A stretch of DNA of 64,000 bases from Paraburkholderia azotifigens (GTDB lineage: Bacteria > Pseudomonadota > Gammaproteobacteria > Burkholderiales > Burkholderiaceae), in assembly GCF_007995085.1 (NCBI RefSeq), contig NZ_VOQS01000005.1, positions 1 to 64,000 of the forward strand. The letters are read 5' to 3'. Under the pieces are notes generated by a model. The model did not search any database and was not told the DNA's origin. It was given only the letters and a program-made list of their open reading frames with translations. The number at the start of each line of letters is the position of its first letter. The first letter of the stretch is position 1. Shown here piece after piece: positions 63,396 through 64,000 of this stretch. The position numbers were made by a program, and so were the translations under genes.

Positions 63396-64000
63396 GGAAG
63401 GTCTGAATAACCCGTTTTTTTCGTTGGACTTCTAACCGAACACTTAGATTGAAGATCGCGTCGTCATTCGCACGTCGCTGAGTCGCTACCGGTCGCATCT
63501 TTGCTCGCCGGCGCTGTGCTCATGCGGTGCAGTTTTCGTCCTTCGTTGCACCGCTTCACAGCATCTTGCGCGCCATCCAGAGATTGGCCAGGGCGAACTG
63601 CGTTTCGATGTGCGCTGTGTTCTTGGCCAGTCCCCGATACCTCGCCTTCAGATATCCAAACTGGCATTTCAGTACGCGAAACGGGTGCTCCACCTTCGCT
63701 CTCACGCCCGCCTTGAGCCGCTCGATCTTGTTGTAGATCCTGTCCAGCCGCTTTTTCTTGTCCAGCTTGTTTCGCTTGCTCGGTCTCATCGCGACGTACC
63801 ACTGGACCGCACCCGTTTCGCCTCGCTTCTCGATGCCCACATAGCCCGCATCGGCAAACGCAACCTTCTCTTTGCCATGCAACAGTTCATGCGCCACCGT
63901 GATGTCATGAACGTTCGCCGGCGTGCACTTCACGGTATGCACCAGCCCCGACTCCACATCGACTCCGATATGCGCCTTCATGCCGAAGTACCAGCTGCCA
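63396..64000 (-). mobile_element. IS5-family insertion sequence, cut by window end
   Basis: The terminal repeat appears to start with GGAAGGTCTGAATAA at 63396, a typical IS5-group end. A transposase gene on the minus strand runs off the window at 64000. The other end and the target duplication cannot be seen. Confidence 0.75.
63556..64000 (-). CDS. IS5-family transposase, C-terminal part
   Basis: The partial DDE transposase continues beyond the window. Visible: WYFGMKAHIGVDVESGLVHT, VKCTPANVHDITVAHELLHG, then the second catalytic aspartate in KVAFADAGYVGIEKR. Next is RIYNKIERLKAGVRAKVEHP, with the glutamate in the last four residues, and FRVLKCQFGYLKARYRGLAK, NTAHIETQFALANLWMARK at the end. 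It matches IS5-group transposases in order and spacing. The frame is open as far as it can be seen. Confidence 0.9.
   Translation of the reverse strand, partial: GSWYFGMKAHIGVDVESGLVHTVKCTPANVHDITVAHELLHGKEKVAFADAGYVGIEKRGETGAVQWYVAMRPSKRNKLDKKKRLDRIYNKIERLKAGVRAKVEHPFRVLKCQFGYLKARYRGLAKNTAHIETQFALANLWMARKML

Noticed and set aside
63464..63802. Minus-strand frame of 112 codons in the IS5 element
   Set aside because: It overlaps the real transposase in another frame and has a lysine/glutamine/glycine-rich shadow composition.

Overview
The window looks like an accessory or rearranged stretch of a Burkholderia-group betaproteobacterial replicon (Paraburkholderia/Caballeronia/Burkholderia type). 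The basis is the GC-rich coding, a Burkholderia-type trimeric porin, DUF2798 and DUF3331 proteins, MocR-type regulators, a hemC close to Burkholderia versions, and IS66, IS607 and IS5 family elements. This assignment rests on recognising protein families; no database search was run.

Layout. Positions 1-5300 hold a decayed respiratory block: a ResB relic on the minus strand, then a cytochrome P460, a ba3-type oxidase (subunits IIa, II and I) and a two-haem cytochrome c on the plus strand. Nearly all carry frameshifts, and a strong terminator closes the block at about 5400. From 5.4 to 14.5 kb are a frameshifted AraC regulator, a porin, a secreted cupin, a chemoreceptor relic, a peroxiredoxin-like protein, a glutathione transferase, and a MocR regulator divergent from a PNPOx-family flavoprotein. 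An intact IS66 element (14658-17134) with an 8-bp target duplication sits exactly at the start codon of a small gene. From 17.7 to 28 kb are small membrane and secreted proteins, a haem-anchor-like membrane protein divergent from a second MocR regulator, an AhpD-like protein, a DmsC relic, and scattered IS607/TnpB debris.

From 28.5 to 37.1 kb is a signalling locus: two FixJ/LuxR-type response regulators, a single-domain receiver, a relic of a second receiver, and an 1835-residue Ser/Thr-kinase-like/AAA/GAF/PAS/histidine-kinase protein. Palindromes with the core TACCTAGGTA lie in the gap before the second regulator.

The most striking part is 39771-58558, one co-directional set of genes. It encodes a 2795-residue secreted enzyme that joins a GH2-like glycosidase to a GH64 beta-1,3-glucanase through six Ig-like and five discoidin (F5/8 type C) modules. 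A compact type II secretion/type IV pilus hybrid machine follows it: GspG, GspF, GspE, PilM/N/O/P-like platform proteins, a secretin with a C-terminal cohesin-like domain, and three more pseudopilin-like proteins. The parts suggest a dedicated exporter and its polysaccharide-degrading cargo. Diverged direct copies of a nitroreductase/DUF3331 segment (37258-38259 and 59185-60777) bracket the block.

The right end holds IS607 tnpA/tnpB relics, an intact hemC away from hemD, another TnpB tail, and the end of an IS5-family element that runs off the window.
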